Positions 17,471-26,371 of a stretch of DNA of 64,000 bases are shown piece after piece. Numbering within the stretch: position 1 is the stretch's first letter; each line of letters opens with the position of its first letter. The DNA lies in NCBI GenBank assembly GCA_009885995.1, contig VFJQ01000008.1, positions 46,503-110,502 of the forward strand, read 5' to 3'. A model generated the notes under the pieces. It worked only from the letters and a program-made list of their open reading frames with translations. It made no database searches and was not told the origin of the DNA. Source of the DNA: Verrucomicrobiota bacterium. Lineage in GTDB: Bacteria; Verrucomicrobiota; Verrucomicrobiia; Chthoniobacterales; Chthoniobacteraceae. Both the position numbers and the translations under genes were made by a program.

Positions 17471-19789
17471 ATGCCTTCCGCTGAAAAACAAGACTTGGAT
17501 ATAGGACCGTCGATACGCGGGGCTGCCACGGAGCAAAAGCTCTTCGGCCGCTACACTCTCAAGCGTGTCCTCGGTCGTGGCGGCATGGGCATCGTGTGGC
17601 TCGCGCACGACGACGAGTTGCTCCGCTACGTGGCGATGAAGTTCCTGCCCGACATGCTCGTGCGCGACCGCGAGGCGGTCGAGGATCTCAAGCGCGAGAC
17701 ACGGCGCTCGCTCGATCTCACGCACCATCACATCGTGCGCATTTACGACTTCACGCAGGACGAGATGTGCGCGGCGATCATCATGGAGTTCGTCGATGGC
17801 GAGACGCTCTCGGCGATGAAGAGCCAGCAGCCCGGCGGGTGCTTCGGAGTGTCGGTGCTCGCACCATGGGTGGCGCACTTTGCCTCGGGGATCGACTACG
17901 CGCACCACCAGGCGCGCGTGGTGCATCGCGATCTGAAGCCCGCAAACTTGATGATCAACAGCCGCGGCGACCTGAAGGTCACCGACTTCGGCATCTCGCG
18001 CTCAATGAGCGATTCGATGACGCGGGTGAGCGTCTCGAATACCGCCGGCACGCTCGCTTACATGAGCCCGGAGCAGGCGCTCGGCGCACCGCCCGCGCCA
18101 TGCGACGACATCTACGCCTTCGGCGCGACCATCTATGATCTACTGACGGGGCGCCCGCCGTTCTTCCGTGGAAACCTCCAGGTGCAACTCGAGACGGTGA
18201 TCCCGCCGCTCATGGAGGATCGCCGCGCGGAGCTGGGCAACAGCGGCGAGCCGATCCCCGCGCTTTGGGAGGAAGTCATCGCCTCCTGCCTGGCCAAGCG
18301 ACCGCAGGATCGTCCGCAGGGCGTCGCCGAAGCGGCAGCGATGCTGGGCCTCAGCGGCACCAGCGCAGGCGCCCGCCTGACGACCTCGCCGGGCGGAATC
18401 ATCGAGCCTTCCACCGGCATCACGCGCACTCGTGCCAGTTCCACCGATGACGCGGCGACCGCCGAGCAGGTCGGTTCTGCCACTCCGAAAACCGCAAAAC
18501 CTTCGACCAACCGGCCAACGAATACGCCACGGCCCACGGGCATGGACGATATTTTCGGCGGGGCATCGATCCGCGACGAGCGCCCGATCGTGCCGCCCCA
18601 GGCGCGCACGGTGCCGAAGCCGGCGACCGAATCCGCACCGTCGGCGACCGTCCCGCCCGAGGATCTGACCTGTTACGGCCAGGCTCCCCTCGCACCCGAA
18701 CCAGCCCCCCCCTCGTCGAAGGCCGCACCGCAGTCGCGTTCGGCGGACGAGGCGCCGCCGGAGCAGGCAGAGTCGCCATCCGTCTCGACCTTCGCACCCG
18801 ATCGCACCCCGGCGCGGAAGAGTTCCTCAGGCTTGGCCGTTGCCGCGCTCGCTTCGATCGCACTCGTCGCCATTGGGGGCGCCTGGTTTTTTCTGAAGCC
18901 GGGAGCGCCGAAGCCGGTGGTCGCACCGGTGGCGATAGTGCAACCCGCCCAGCCGGCCCCGGAAGCCCCGCCGAATTACGACAGCCAGATCGCCGACATC
19001 CGAAAATTGATCACGGATGAGCGGGTCTCGCCCGCCTCGGAGCTCCTGGCGAAGCTGCCGCCGGATCTTCCCATCGTCGCGACGCTCCGGACCGAAATCG
19101 CCACCGCGCAGGCGGCGTTGAGCAAGCGCGAAGCGGCGAAAATCGAGATGTCGAAGCGTTCGCAGTCAATCGAGCAACTCATCCGCGATTCCGATGCGGC
19201 TTTGGCGAAAAGCGACTGGGAAGGTGCGCGACTGCCGCTGAAAAAGGTGCTGTCCGAGTTCGACGCCGCAAACACCGACGCAACCACGCGGCTCGCGAAG
19301 ATCGACACGGACGAGAAGCGCATGGCGCTGGAACGCGATGAAGACAAGCTTCGAAGCATTCTCGCCAGTGCTGGTGCCGCGCTGGCGACGGACGACTTCG
19401 CGGGTGCGAAGCGCATCCTCGAAACCGCGCCCCCGAGTCAGGCTGGAAATGCCGACCTACTCTCGCTGACTGCGAGCATCGACAAGGCGCGGACCGCCGC
19501 GATGAATACGGCACCTCCGCCGCCGGCACCGACGCCCGTGATCGAGGTCCCCGATCCGCCCAAGACCACCCCGAGCAAACCCAAGGGTTCGACCGCGCAA
19601 ACATCGCGCCCCAAGAGCCGCAGCGACGACGACGACACGCCGCCGCGTTCGCAGCCGGCTTCCGCAAAAACCTCTGCTCGCCCCCCGCAGCCCGTCGTCT
19701 CGCAGAAAAAGGAAGCGCCTGCCCCGCCGGTGCTGCCGCCGAAGAAAAAGCCGAGCAGCGTCAATCGCGGGACGAACATTGGCGGCTAA
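17471..19789 (+). CDS. Membrane Ser/Thr protein kinase (PknB-like)
   Basis: 772 residues. A Hanks-type kinase domain (about 27-290) has GRGGMGIVW (35-43), catalytic Lys57 in AMKFLP, HRDLKPANLMIN (152-163), DFG (172-174) and the activation loop ending GTLAYMSPEQ. A Pro/Thr/Ala-rich juxtamembrane region of about 160 residues leads to one membrane helix (about 454-476, LAVAALASIALVAIGGAW). The outer part is helical with regular Lys/Ala/Glu residues, likely coiled coil, and ends in a basic Pro/Ser-rich tail. It probably senses an envelope signal and phosphorylates cytosolic proteins; ligand and targets are unknown. ATG at 17471 is the first in a conserved-looking N-terminus. Confidence 0.93.
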   Translation: MPSAEKQDLDIGPSIRGAATEQKLFGRYTLKRVLGRGGMGIVWLAHDDELLRYVAMKFLPDMLVRDREAVEDLKRETRRSLDLTHHHIVRIYDFTQDEMCAAIIMEFVDGETLSAMKSQQPGGCFGVSVLAPWVAHFASGIDYAHHQARVVHRDLKPANLMINSRGDLKVTDFGISRSMSDSMTRVSVSNTAGTLAYMSPEQALGAPPAPCDDIYAFGATIYDLLTGRPPFFRGNLQVQLETVIPPLMEDRRAELGNSGEPIPALWEEVIASCLAKRPQDRPQGVAEAAAMLGLSGTSAGARLTTSPGGIIEPSTGITRTRASSTDDAATAEQVGSATPKTAKPSTNRPTNTPRPTGMDDIFGGASIRDERPIVPPQARTVPKPATESAPSATVPPEDLTCYGQAPLAPEPAPPSSKAAPQSRSADEAPPEQAESPSVSTFAPDRTPARKSSSGLAVAALASIALVAIGGAWFFLKPGAPKPVVAPVAIVQPAQPAPEAPPNYDSQIADIRKLITDERVSPASELLAKLPPDLPIVATLRTEIATAQAALSKREAAKIEMSKRSQSIEQLIRDSDAALAKSDWEGARLPLKKVLSEFDAANTDATTRLAKIDTDEKRMALERDEDKLRSILASAGAALATDDFAGAKRILETAPPSQAGNADLLSLTASIDKARTAAMNTAPPPPAPTPVIEVPDPPKTTPSKPKGSTAQTSRPKSRSDDDDTPPRSQPASAKTSARPPQPVVSQKKEAPAPPVLPPKKKPSSVNRGTNIGG

Positions 19790-19807
19790 CGTGCTCTAGT
19801 TCACGCT

Positions 19808-20044
19808 ATGAAGCCAAACCTCCTGATCTTCGCCGCCACCCTCCTAGCTGCGACGAGCCTGACCGCGAGCGAGGGAAAGGCCACCCTCAAGAATCCCCCG
19901 TCGCAAAAGGTGACCACGGTGCAGCCGAAGCCAGCTCCTCCGGTCGCACGCGTGCGCTGGCAGATCCCGAGCGAGCGGCCCTGCGAGAGCACCGCTTGCC
20001 GTCCAGTCCGCTTCGCGTGGTCGCCGACGGCGCCCGGCTCCTAG
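19808..20044 (+). CDS. Small putative secreted protein (78 aa)
   Basis: ATG at 19808 gives a credible signal peptide (LLIFAATLLAATSLTASEG), then a basic, Pro-rich mature part with a CESTACRP pair of Cys. No family is recognised. It starts 18 bases after the kinase stop on the same strand and could be co-transcribed with it. It ends four bases before the stop of the convergent Lrp-like gene. The signal peptide is the only support. Confidence 0.48.
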   Translation: MKPNLLIFAATLLAATSLTASEGKATLKNPPSQKVTTVQPKPAPPVARVRWQIPSERPCESTACRPVRFAWSPTAPGS

Positions 20045-20047
20045 CCG

Positions 20048-21166
20048 CTACGTCGTCACCGCTTCGGCGGCGCCATATTGCGCCAGCCACTCGCGGTGGA
20101 GCTTCGGAGAAATCTCGCTCGGCTTGATCTCGCTGCGTCCGCCCCAGAAGACGTTCGTGTAGGCGACCGGGATTCCGCACGAGACGAGGTGCGCGTCGAT
20201 TGCGGCCTTGTGCGCGAGGACGCGATCCTTCTCCGTGCCGTGGCAGACGCCCATGATGTTCACGTTCTTGAACTCGGGTCCGCCTTCGCGCCAGTAGGCA
20301 TGCGTCATGATCTCGTGACGGCCCACTTCGCTGCCGGCTTCGATCTCGCGACCGGCAGGCACGGCCCAATGGAAGAGCGCATTGAAGCGTGTCACCCGCT
20401 CGCCGCTGGCGCTTGGCTTCACGTGCTCGAGGAAGGTGGAGAAGCGGCCGATGACGCCGCGCGTGTTGAGGTCTTCGGCGGTGCGGCAGAATGTATCCAG
20501 GTCCACGCCCGCCTCGGCGGCGCGGGCTTCCCAGAGACCCACGCGGACTTCATCGGGAGCAAGTTCACGCTTTAGCGCGAGCAGCACTTCCCACTCGCGT
20601 TCGTTCAGCGCGACGTTCTCCACCTTCTGCATCTTCGCGCGTTCGGGAGTTCGGTCGCCCGGCTCGATCGTCTTGCGGCGCACATGGCCCACGCCGAGCG
20701 CGAAGATGCCCTTGGCCGGCATGAGCTTGAACTTCGTGCAGCCCGTGTGGCGCATCAGCACCGCGCAGTGGTCCTCCATCGAGAGACCCACCGGCACCTT
20801 CAGCGTGGTCCAGAGCCGATACTGCGAACCGGCCGTCTGCTGATCGGTCGAGCGCACGACCACATGGCCGCTGAAGGGATCGCGCTGAAACATGAAGTCG
20901 AACGCCGAGTTCAGCTTCTCCTCCGGCACCACCCACGCGACCAGCGCGCCCTCGGCGAGTTGCGTGGACATGAGCGTCTGCCGCACGCGGCGGATCGTCC
21001 CGGCTTGCAGCATGGTCTTGATCCGCTCCAGCACGGTCTCGATCGCCACGCCGGATTTCTGCGCGATGTCCAGAAAGGGCTCGCGCACGAAGCCGCGGAT
21101 CTGGTCTTCGCTCACGGCGAGGATTTGCGCGTTGATGGGGTCGGAGTGTTCGATGATCGAGGACAT
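20048..21166 (-). CDS. Tandem Lrp/AsnC-type protein, siroheme-decarboxylase-like
   Basis: 372 residues that read as two similar halves. Each has an N-terminal winged-helix segment (first near ILAVSEDQIRGFVREPFLDIA; second near LNEREWEVLLALKRE) followed by a RAM-like domain with the motif RFNALFHWAVP or ALVAWVVPEE (part), as seen in AhbA, AhbB and NirDLGH. Those proteins decarboxylate siroheme in alternative heme or heme d1 synthesis and usually act as an A/B pair; here the pair seems fused. A transcription-regulator role cannot be excluded. No other ahb gene is in the window. ATG at 21166 (MSSIIEHSD) is preferred to 21190. Confidence 0.7.
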   Translation of the reverse strand: MSSIIEHSDPINAQILAVSEDQIRGFVREPFLDIAQKSGVAIETVLERIKTMLQAGTIRRVRQTLMSTQLAEGALVAWVVPEEKLNSAFDFMFQRDPFSGHVVVRSTDQQTAGSQYRLWTTLKVPVGLSMEDHCAVLMRHTGCTKFKLMPAKGIFALGVGHVRRKTIEPGDRTPERAKMQKVENVALNEREWEVLLALKRELAPDEVRVGLWEARAAEAGVDLDTFCRTAEDLNTRGVIGRFSTFLEHVKPSASGERVTRFNALFHWAVPAGREIEAGSEVGRHEIMTHAYWREGGPEFKNVNIMGVCHGTEKDRVLAHKAAIDAHLVSCGIPVAYTNVFWGGRSEIKPSEISPKLHREWLAQYGAAEAVTT

Positions 21167-21258
21167 GGGAAAGGGCGGGGAATTAGCCACGAATGGAAGC
21201 TAGGCGAAACACCGATCTTGGCGGAAACCGCGCGTCGCTTGCTGCCAGAAACACGAAA

Positions 21259-21278
21259 AGCCGGGATCGCTCCCGGCT
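21259..21278 (-). terminator. Intrinsic terminator after ffh-rpsP
   Basis: Arms AGCCGGGA (21259-21266) and TCCCGGCT (21271-21278) with loop TCGC. On the minus strand the stem is followed by TTTCGTGTTT. It lies about 30 bases past the rpsP stop. Confidence 0.82.
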
Positions 21279-21307
21279 CGGCGTGGTGAAGGGGATTCCG
21301 AAGAGAC

Positions 21308-21571
21308 CTAGGCTGCTGCGGCCGCCTTCTTTGCGGCGCGACGGATCTTCTTGATAATGCTGGCGACGGTCTCGCTCGGCTGGGCGCCGTTCTTGATCCA
21401 GTATTCGGCGCGGTCGAGTTTGATCGTGTAGTTCTCGCCCTGCTTCTTCGGATCGTAGGTGCCGATGAGTTCGAGGAACTTGCCATCGCGCGGGCTGCGG
21501 CCGTCGGCGACGACAATGCGGTAGTAGGGGCTGTTCTTGGTGCCTTCGCGGCGGAGACGGATGCGGACCAT
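21308..21571 (-). CDS. rpsP: 30S ribosomal protein S16
   Basis: 87 residues starting [20 protein letters not shown] with the family blocks [17 protein letters not shown] and a C-terminal Ala/Lys-rich tail ([12 protein letters not shown]). It binds 16S rRNA early in 30S assembly. It follows ffh on the same strand with a 36-base gap; rpsP next to ffh is a widespread arrangement. rimM and trmD, which often follow, are not here; a terminator comes instead. Confidence 0.98.
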   Translation of the reverse strand: MVRIRLRREGTKNSPYYRIVVADGRSPRDGKFLELIGTYDPKKQGENYTIKLDRAEYWIKNGAQPSETVASIIKKIRRAAKKAAAAA

Positions 21572-21607
21572 ATTGGTTCGGTTGGTGTTTGCTTGGGTTG
21601 AGAGTGG

Positions 21608-22945
21608 TTATCGAGGTCTAAAGCCTGGGCGCTGGGCGTGGCGCGCCATTTCTTTCATCTTTCGTGGATCGCCCATCATTTTCATCATCTTCCGCATCTG
21701 GCCGAAGCGGTTGATGAGATCATTTACCTCGGTGACGGTGCTACCAGAGCCGCGGGCGACGCGCTGGCGACGGCGGGCATTGAGGATGTCCGGGTTTGTC
21801 CGTTCGCCTGCGGTCATCGAGAGCACGATAGCCTCGACTCGCTTCATCTGATTCTCGTCAACCGAGAGGCCCTTGAGGTTGCCCATGCCGGGCAGCATGG
21901 CAAGGAGGTTTTCCAAGGGGCCCAGCTTGCGGATCATTTTGAACTGCGCCAGGAAGTCGTTCAGGTCGAACGTGGCCTTCCGCATCTTCTCCTCCATCCG
22001 CCGCGCCTCATCCTCGTCGATCGCCTCCGCAGCTTTCTCGACCAGCGACACGATATCGCCCATGCCGAGGATGCGTCCCGCGAGGCGCTCAGGGTAAAAG
22101 GGCTCGAACTGCTCGATCTTCTCACCCATGCCCGCGAACTTGATCGGCTGCTTCGTGACCTCGCGCATCGAGAGCGCCGCGCCGCCGCGGGCATCGCCAT
22201 CGAGCTTGGTGAGGATAAGCCCCGTGAGGCCGAGGGCTTCGTGGAAATGGGTGGCAACACTGACCGCTTGCTGACCCGTTGCCGCGTCGGCGACGAGCAG
22301 CACCTCCTGCGGTTGGAGGTATTCCTTGAGGCGTTTGACCTCCGCGAGCAGCGCTTCGTCGATCTCCTGCCGACCGGCGGTGTCAAAGATCTCCACGTCG
22401 TGCGGCGTCTCGGCGAGCCAGGCGAGGGATTGCTTCGCAGCAGCGAGCACGTCCTTTTGCTCCGGCAGCGGGGTGAAAACGGGGACGCCAATCTGCCGGG
22501 CGAGCGTGGCGAGTTGCTCGATCGCCGCCGGGCGGTAAAGGTCGCACGCGATGAGCGCCGGAGCTTTGCCCTGCTTCTTGAGCCAGTTGGCGAGCTTCGC
22601 GGACGAGGTGGTCTTACCCGCGCCATTCAGGCCGACGATGAGGATGCGCGCGGGCTTGTCGAGGCACAGCGGCGTGGCGTCACCGCCGAGGAGCGCGGTG
22701 AGTTCGTCGTGGAAGATTTTGACGATCTGCTGCCCGGGCGAGACCGAGCGGAGGACCTCCTCGCCGAGCGCTTTCTCTTTGACCCGCGCGATGAAATCCT
22801 TCGCGACCTGGTAGTGAACGTCGGCTTCCAGCAGCGCCAACCGCACCGCACGCATCGCGTCACCGACGTTCGACTCCGTGATCTTCCCCTGACCGCGGAG
22901 GTCCTTGAAGATGTCCTGAAGCTTGTCGGCGAGAAGTGAAAACAC
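21608..22945 (-). CDS. ffh: Signal recognition particle protein Ffh
   Basis: 445 residues: N domain (1-about 85), GTPase G domain with P-loop GLNGAGKTTSSAKLA, DTAGRQ, TKLDGDARGGAALS and GMGEKIEQFEPF, then a Met-rich M domain (about 300-430, with MIRKLGPLENLLAMLPGMG). It targets nascent membrane proteins to the Sec or YidC machinery with 4.5S RNA. The start is GTG at 22945. I looked for an ffs RNA in the adjoining gaps and saw none. Confidence 0.98.
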   Translation of the reverse strand: MFSLLADKLQDIFKDLRGQGKITESNVGDAMRAVRLALLEADVHYQVAKDFIARVKEKALGEEVLRSVSPGQQIVKIFHDELTALLGGDATPLCLDKPARILIVGLNGAGKTTSSAKLANWLKKQGKAPALIACDLYRPAAIEQLATLARQIGVPVFTPLPEQKDVLAAAKQSLAWLAETPHDVEIFDTAGRQEIDEALLAEVKRLKEYLQPQEVLLVADAATGQQAVSVATHFHEALGLTGLILTKLDGDARGGAALSMREVTKQPIKFAGMGEKIEQFEPFYPERLAGRILGMGDIVSLVEKAAEAIDEDEARRMEEKMRKATFDLNDFLAQFKMIRKLGPLENLLAMLPGMGNLKGLSVDENQMKRVEAIVLSMTAGERTNPDILNARRRQRVARGSGSTVTEVNDLINRFGQMRKMMKMMGDPRKMKEMARHAQRPGFRPR

Positions 22946-23107
22946 GGGTTAAAAAGGGCGCGGAAGCTAGCGCGGATTCCCTGCCTGTCGAGCGCTGGTG
23001 CGGCACTTCATTTGCCCGCCCCCAAGCGGGGGTGAGCTTTGAGCAATGGAGGATGAGACGCCCACACCGGGTCTGCGCTTACCTCCCGCCCGTTCACCAC
23101 ACCCATC

Positions 23108-23431
23108 ATGAAACAAACCATCCTCTCCTCCCTCCTCGTCCTCGCGCTCGCCGGCCTCGCTTCTGCGGCCAGCGGCGGGAAGGAAATCACCCTCACCGGC
23201 CAGGTCGCCTGCGCAAAGTGCTGCCTCAAGACCGCCGACGAGTGCCAGAACGTCCTGACCGTCGAGAAAGACGGCAAGAAGACGTCCTACTACATCGTCC
23301 ACGACGAGGTCTCGAAAGGCTTCCACAGCGAAGTTTGCAAGCAGCCGAAGCAGGCCAGCGTCACCGCCAAGTGCGAGAAGGTCGGCGACAAGCTGCAACT
23401 CACGGCCTCGAAGATCGAACTCGCCAAGTAG
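23108..23431 (+). CDS. Small secreted Cys-rich protein (DUF6370-like)
   Basis: 107 residues with a clear signal peptide (residues 1-20, ending ASA), then a short beta-rich domain with VACAKCCLKTADECQNV and a later Cys in SEVCKQPK. Five Cys in about 60 mature residues suggest a metal site or disulfides in the periplasm. The pattern ITLTGQVACAKC resembles DUF6370-type small proteins of planctomycetes and verrucomicrobia; that match is from memory. It is divergent from ffh and is closed by a strong terminator at 23454. Confidence 0.75.
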   Translation: MKQTILSSLLVLALAGLASAASGGKEITLTGQVACAKCCLKTADECQNVLTVEKDGKKTSYYIVHDEVSKGFHSEVCKQPKQASVTAKCEKVGDKLQLTASKIELAK

Positions 23432-23453
23432 CCCTTTTGTTCATGGTCGGTCG

Positions 23454-23486
23454 CCGCCGGCGGGAACCTTTCGTTCCCGTCGGCGG
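23454..23486 (+). terminator. Intrinsic terminator
   Basis: A 14-bp stem CCGCCGGCGGGAAC (23454-23467) with GTTCCCGTCGGCGG (23473-23486), one G-U wobble, loop CTTTC, then TTTCCTTTT. It ends the small secreted protein transcript ahead of nnr. Confidence 0.88.
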
Positions 23487-23526
23487 TTTCCTTTTCCCCC
23501 AACGCGGCGGCCTGCTACAAAACGCC

Positions 23527-24996
23527 ATGCTCCTGACCTGCTCCGAGATGCGCGCGCTCGAAGAACGCGCGTTCGCCGACGGCATCACCGCTGAGGCCTT
23601 GATGGAGGAAGCCGGCGCCGGCATCGCCCGCGCGGTGCGGCAGCGCTTCCCAGCGCCGGGCCGTTGCGTGGCTATCTTTGGCAAAGGGCACAACGGCGGT
23701 GACGCGCTCGTCGCAGCCCGCTATCTCGCCACAGCCGGCTGGAGCATTGAGTTGCGCCCCGCATTCCCGCGCGACGAATGGGCTGAACTCACACGTCGCC
23801 AGCACGACCGCCTGGCGCCGCCGCTGGCGACGCGAGAAGACGGTCCGCTGGTCGTGCTCGATGGCTTGCTCGGCATCGGCGCGGGTGGCGCGTTGCGCGA
23901 GCCGATTCGCAACGCGTGCCGCGAGATCAACCGGCTCAGCGCAGAGGAGAATGCCCACGTCTTCGCCCTCGACCTCCCGACGGGACTCGACGGCGACACG
24001 GGCGCTGCTGATCCCGATGCCGTGATCGCCGACACGACGCCGACGATCGGCTTCGCCAAGACCGGGCTCGTCGCCGACACGGCCACCGATCTCGTGGGCC
24101 GGCTCGCGGTCATCCCGCTGCGCGAACTCAGCGCCCGCGCAAGCGGCACTGCCGACGCGACCGTCGCCACCGCCATGGCGCTCGCCCCCCTGCTGCCACG
24201 CCGGGCGTTCGACACCCACAAGGGCGATTACGGGCGCGTCGGGATCGTCGCCGGCTCGCTCGGCACTATCGGCGCCGCCGTGATGTGCGCCGAGGCAGCG
24301 GTGCGCGGCGGGGCAGGTTTGATCGCGCTCTACGTGCCGCCCGAGATTTACGACATCGTCGCCACACGCACGACGCCGGAGGTGATGGTCCACGCGATCG
24401 CCTCGCCTGCCGATGTGCTCGCCGAGCGCCTCGACGTGCTGGCGATCGGCCCCGGCATGGGCCACGCGCACCGCGATGCCGTGCTCGAACTCATCGCCCG
24501 CGCCCCGCAGCCCACGGTGCTCGATGCCGATGCGCTAAACATCCTCGCCACCGATCTCTTCACGCTCGACCGCTGCGCCGGCCCGCGCCTGCTCACCCCG
24601 CACCCCGGCGAGATGGCGCGTCTGGAGCCCGCCGCACCGGTGCGCACGCGCCGCGAGACGGTCGAGGCGTTCATCGAACGCTGGCCGCACGCGCTGCTGC
24701 TCAAGGGCGCGCGAACGCTCATCGGCCAGCGCGATCTTCCACTCAGCTACAACTCGACCGGCCATCCCGGCCTCGCCACCGGCGGAGTCGGCGACGTGAC
24801 CACCGGCCTCATCGCCGCGCTCGCCGCGCAAGGCCTCGCGCTTTACGACGCCGCGCAGCTCGGAGCGTGGCTGATGGGCCGCGCTGCGGAGTGCGCGATC
24901 GACTCCGGCAAGGAGTCCGCCGAGACGCTCCGCCCGACCGCGTTGCTCGACGCTCTCGCGCCCGCATTCCACGATCTGCGGCGAGGCGCGCTTTAG
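23527..24996 (+). CDS. nnr: Bifunctional NAD(P)H-hydrate repair enzyme Nnr
   Basis: 489 residues. The N-terminal epimerase (YjeF_N, about 1-215) shows MRALEERAFADGI, ALMEEAGAGIA, GKGHNGGDALVAAR and LDLPTGLDGDTG. The C-terminal ADP/ATP-dependent dehydratase (about 225-489) shows GDYGRVGIVAGS, AIGPGMG, LTPHPGEMARL and GHPGLATGGVGDVTTG. It repairs the R and S forms of NAD(P)H hydrate. ATG at 23527 is chosen because the domain begins six residues in; upstream reading is open but includes the terminator. The TAG stop touches the dispersed repeat A2. Confidence 0.96.
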   Translation: MLLTCSEMRALEERAFADGITAEALMEEAGAGIARAVRQRFPAPGRCVAIFGKGHNGGDALVAARYLATAGWSIELRPAFPRDEWAELTRRQHDRLAPPLATREDGPLVVLDGLLGIGAGGALREPIRNACREINRLSAEENAHVFALDLPTGLDGDTGAADPDAVIADTTPTIGFAKTGLVADTATDLVGRLAVIPLRELSARASGTADATVATAMALAPLLPRRAFDTHKGDYGRVGIVAGSLGTIGAAVMCAEAAVRGGAGLIALYVPPEIYDIVATRTTPEVMVHAIASPADVLAERLDVLAIGPGMGHAHRDAVLELIARAPQPTVLDADALNILATDLFTLDRCAGPRLLTPHPGEMARLEPAAPVRTRRETVEAFIERWPHALLLKGARTLIGQRDLPLSYNSTGHPGLATGGVGDVTTGLIAALAAQGLALYDAAQLGAWLMGRAAECAIDSGKESAETLRPTALLDALAPAFHDLRRGAL

Positions 24997-25048
24997 GCAG
25001 GGCGCGCTGTCCCAGCGCGCCGCGAACCGCTGAGACAGCGGTCCCTAC
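24997..25048. repeat. GTAGGG...CCCTAC dispersed palindrome, copy A2
   Basis: Left end GCAGGGCGCGCTGTCC is a one-base variant of the family end; right end CAGCGGTCCCTAC is canonical. Two hairpins: GGCGCGCTG/CAGCGCGCC and ACCGCTG/CAGCGGT. It fills the gap between convergent nnr and the TPMT-like gene. The TAG of nnr abuts its left end, and the stop of the TPMT-like gene (CTA at 25045-25047) lies inside its right end. Confidence 0.82.
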
Positions 25049-25629
25049 CTTCGGCGCAAGACGCGCATCCACTCGCGGCCCTCGCGGCCCGGATAGGCGC
25101 GCTGCGGGAGCCACTCGCGGAGCAACTCGAAGCGAGGGAGAAACAGCCGGTCGAGTTCCGCGATCGACACCTCGAAGGGCGGCCCTTCGCCGGGCGAAGT
25201 GTTCCCCGGATCGGGATAGAAGATCGCCAGCAAGTGCCCGCCCGGCTTGAGCGCGCCATGCACCGCTTCCACGTAGGCGGCGCGCATCGACGGATCGATC
25301 GCGCAGAAGCACGTGTGCTCCCAGACCCAATCGAACGCCCCGCGCATCTCGGCTGGCAGCGCGAAGAGATTGCCGAGTTCGTAACGTTCGTCGGCCACGG
25401 GCGGAAAGCGGCGCGCGCCCTCGACGGCCGACGGCGCGAGGTCCAGGCCGATCACTTCCGCGCCCTGCGCCACGAGCGCACGCACGTCGTGCCCGAACCC
25501 GCAACCGGGCACGAGGGCGCGACCTTCCACGCGGTCGGCGGCGAGAAAATCGACGAGCCCCGGACTCGGCGCGCCTTTCTCCCAGGGCATCTCGCCTGTC
25601 TGATACCGTGCTTCCCAATCAGTCGCCAT
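25045..25629 (-). CDS. SAM-dependent methyltransferase, thiopurine-methyltransferase type
   Basis: 194 residues. MATDWEARYQTGEMPWEKG is the typical TPMT-family opening, followed by motif I LVPGCGFGHDV (about 40-50), VIGLDLAPSAVEGA, the DWVWEHTCFCAI block and FYPDPGNTSPGEGPPF. The family methylates small thiols, halides or metalloids with S-adenosylmethionine; the substrate here is unknown. Its ATG lies 11 bases inside the 3' end of the ovothiol-type methyltransferase gene, so both are in one operon and may act on related sulfur compounds. The TAG stop is supplied by the right end of repeat A2. Confidence 0.9.
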   Translation of the reverse strand: MATDWEARYQTGEMPWEKGAPSPGLVDFLAADRVEGRALVPGCGFGHDVRALVAQGAEVIGLDLAPSAVEGARRFPPVADERYELGNLFALPAEMRGAFDWVWEHTCFCAIDPSMRAAYVEAVHGALKPGGHLLAIFYPDPGNTSPGEGPPFEVSIAELDRLFLPRFELLREWLPQRAYPGREGREWMRVLRRR

Positions 25630-26371
25630 CGTGCCGCCTCCAGATGCTGGCTTGCGCGATGCTGAGTTGAAATTTTCGCGCGTGTTCGCGAATGAGGAAG
25701 GGCAGATCCTTCACGGCAACGAGATCGAAATGCGGATCGAGCACGGCGCGAAGCCCATCGAGTGTCGCGACGCGCAGATCGTGGCGCTCGAAACCACCGA
25801 GCCACTTCGTCCACGGCGTGAACTCCGCCAGCCACGTGTAGGGCGACGTGATCACCAGTTGCCCGCCCGGCTTCACCAACGACGGCACGCGGACGAGGAA
25901 GCGCGCGGGGGCGGCAAGGCGGTCGATCAAGTTCGCCGCGAGCACAACATCGAAATCGCCGAGATCGTCGCGCAGCGCCATCGCATCGCCGACTTCAAAG
26001 CTCACGCGCGCCGGATCGACATCCGGACGCCGCGCGACCAGCCGCGTGGTCAGCGCGCCTTCGTCGGCGCGATAGTATCCGAACGTCCCGTCGCGGCGGA
26101 TCGTCTCCGCCGCGTCGATGAAGCGATGCGAGAAGTCGATGCCCGTCGCGGTCGCTCCGAGCCGCGCCAGCTCGAAGGTTGAGCGCCCAACCGCGCACCC
26201 GAGGTCGAGCGCACGCGCTCCCGTCGGCAGCGCACCGACGCACTCGGTCACGCAGCGCACCGCGTAGTCGAGCGCGTATTCCACACCCGGCGGCGGCGCG
26301 ATCTCGGCGGCGCTGCCGTAGTGGAAGAGCAGGTATTCGCCGAGGAGCTTGTCGGACTCGTAGCTGTTCAT
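25619..26371 (-). CDS. Putative 4-mercaptohistidine N1-methyltransferase (OvoA C-terminal type)
   Basis: 250 residues starting NSYESDKLLGEYLLFHYG, the opening I associate with the methyltransferase half of OvoA. SAM motif I ALDLGCAVGRSTFELA is at about 52-67; VLAANLIDRLAAP and LVITSPYTWLAEFTPW (part) follow. In ovothiol synthesis this domain methylates the imidazole N of 5-thiohistidine. Here it is free-standing, and no sulfoxide synthase (OvoA N-terminal part) or lyase is in the window. It is tightly coupled: its ATG overlaps the M29-like stop by four bases, and the TPMT-like start lies in its 3' end. Confidence 0.82.
   Translation of the reverse strand: MNSYESDKLLGEYLLFHYGSAAEIAPPPGVEYALDYAVRCVTECVGALPTGARALDLGCAVGRSTFELARLGATATGIDFSHRFIDAAETIRRDGTFGYYRADEGALTTRLVARRPDVDPARVSFEVGDAMALRDDLGDFDVVLAANLIDRLAAPARFLVRVPSLVKPGGQLVITSPYTWLAEFTPWTKWLGGFERHDLRVATLDGLRAVLDPHFDLVAVKDLPFLIREHARKFQLSIAQASIWRRHDGD

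Noticed and set aside
22946..23107. 4.5S RNA (ffs) next to ffh
   Set aside because: I found no conserved GNAR tetraloop hairpin or symmetric bulge in this gap.
22936..23526. N-terminal extension of Nnr by about 197 codons
   Set aside because: The frame crosses the gene at 23108 in another frame and an intrinsic terminator; YjeF_N starts at 23527.
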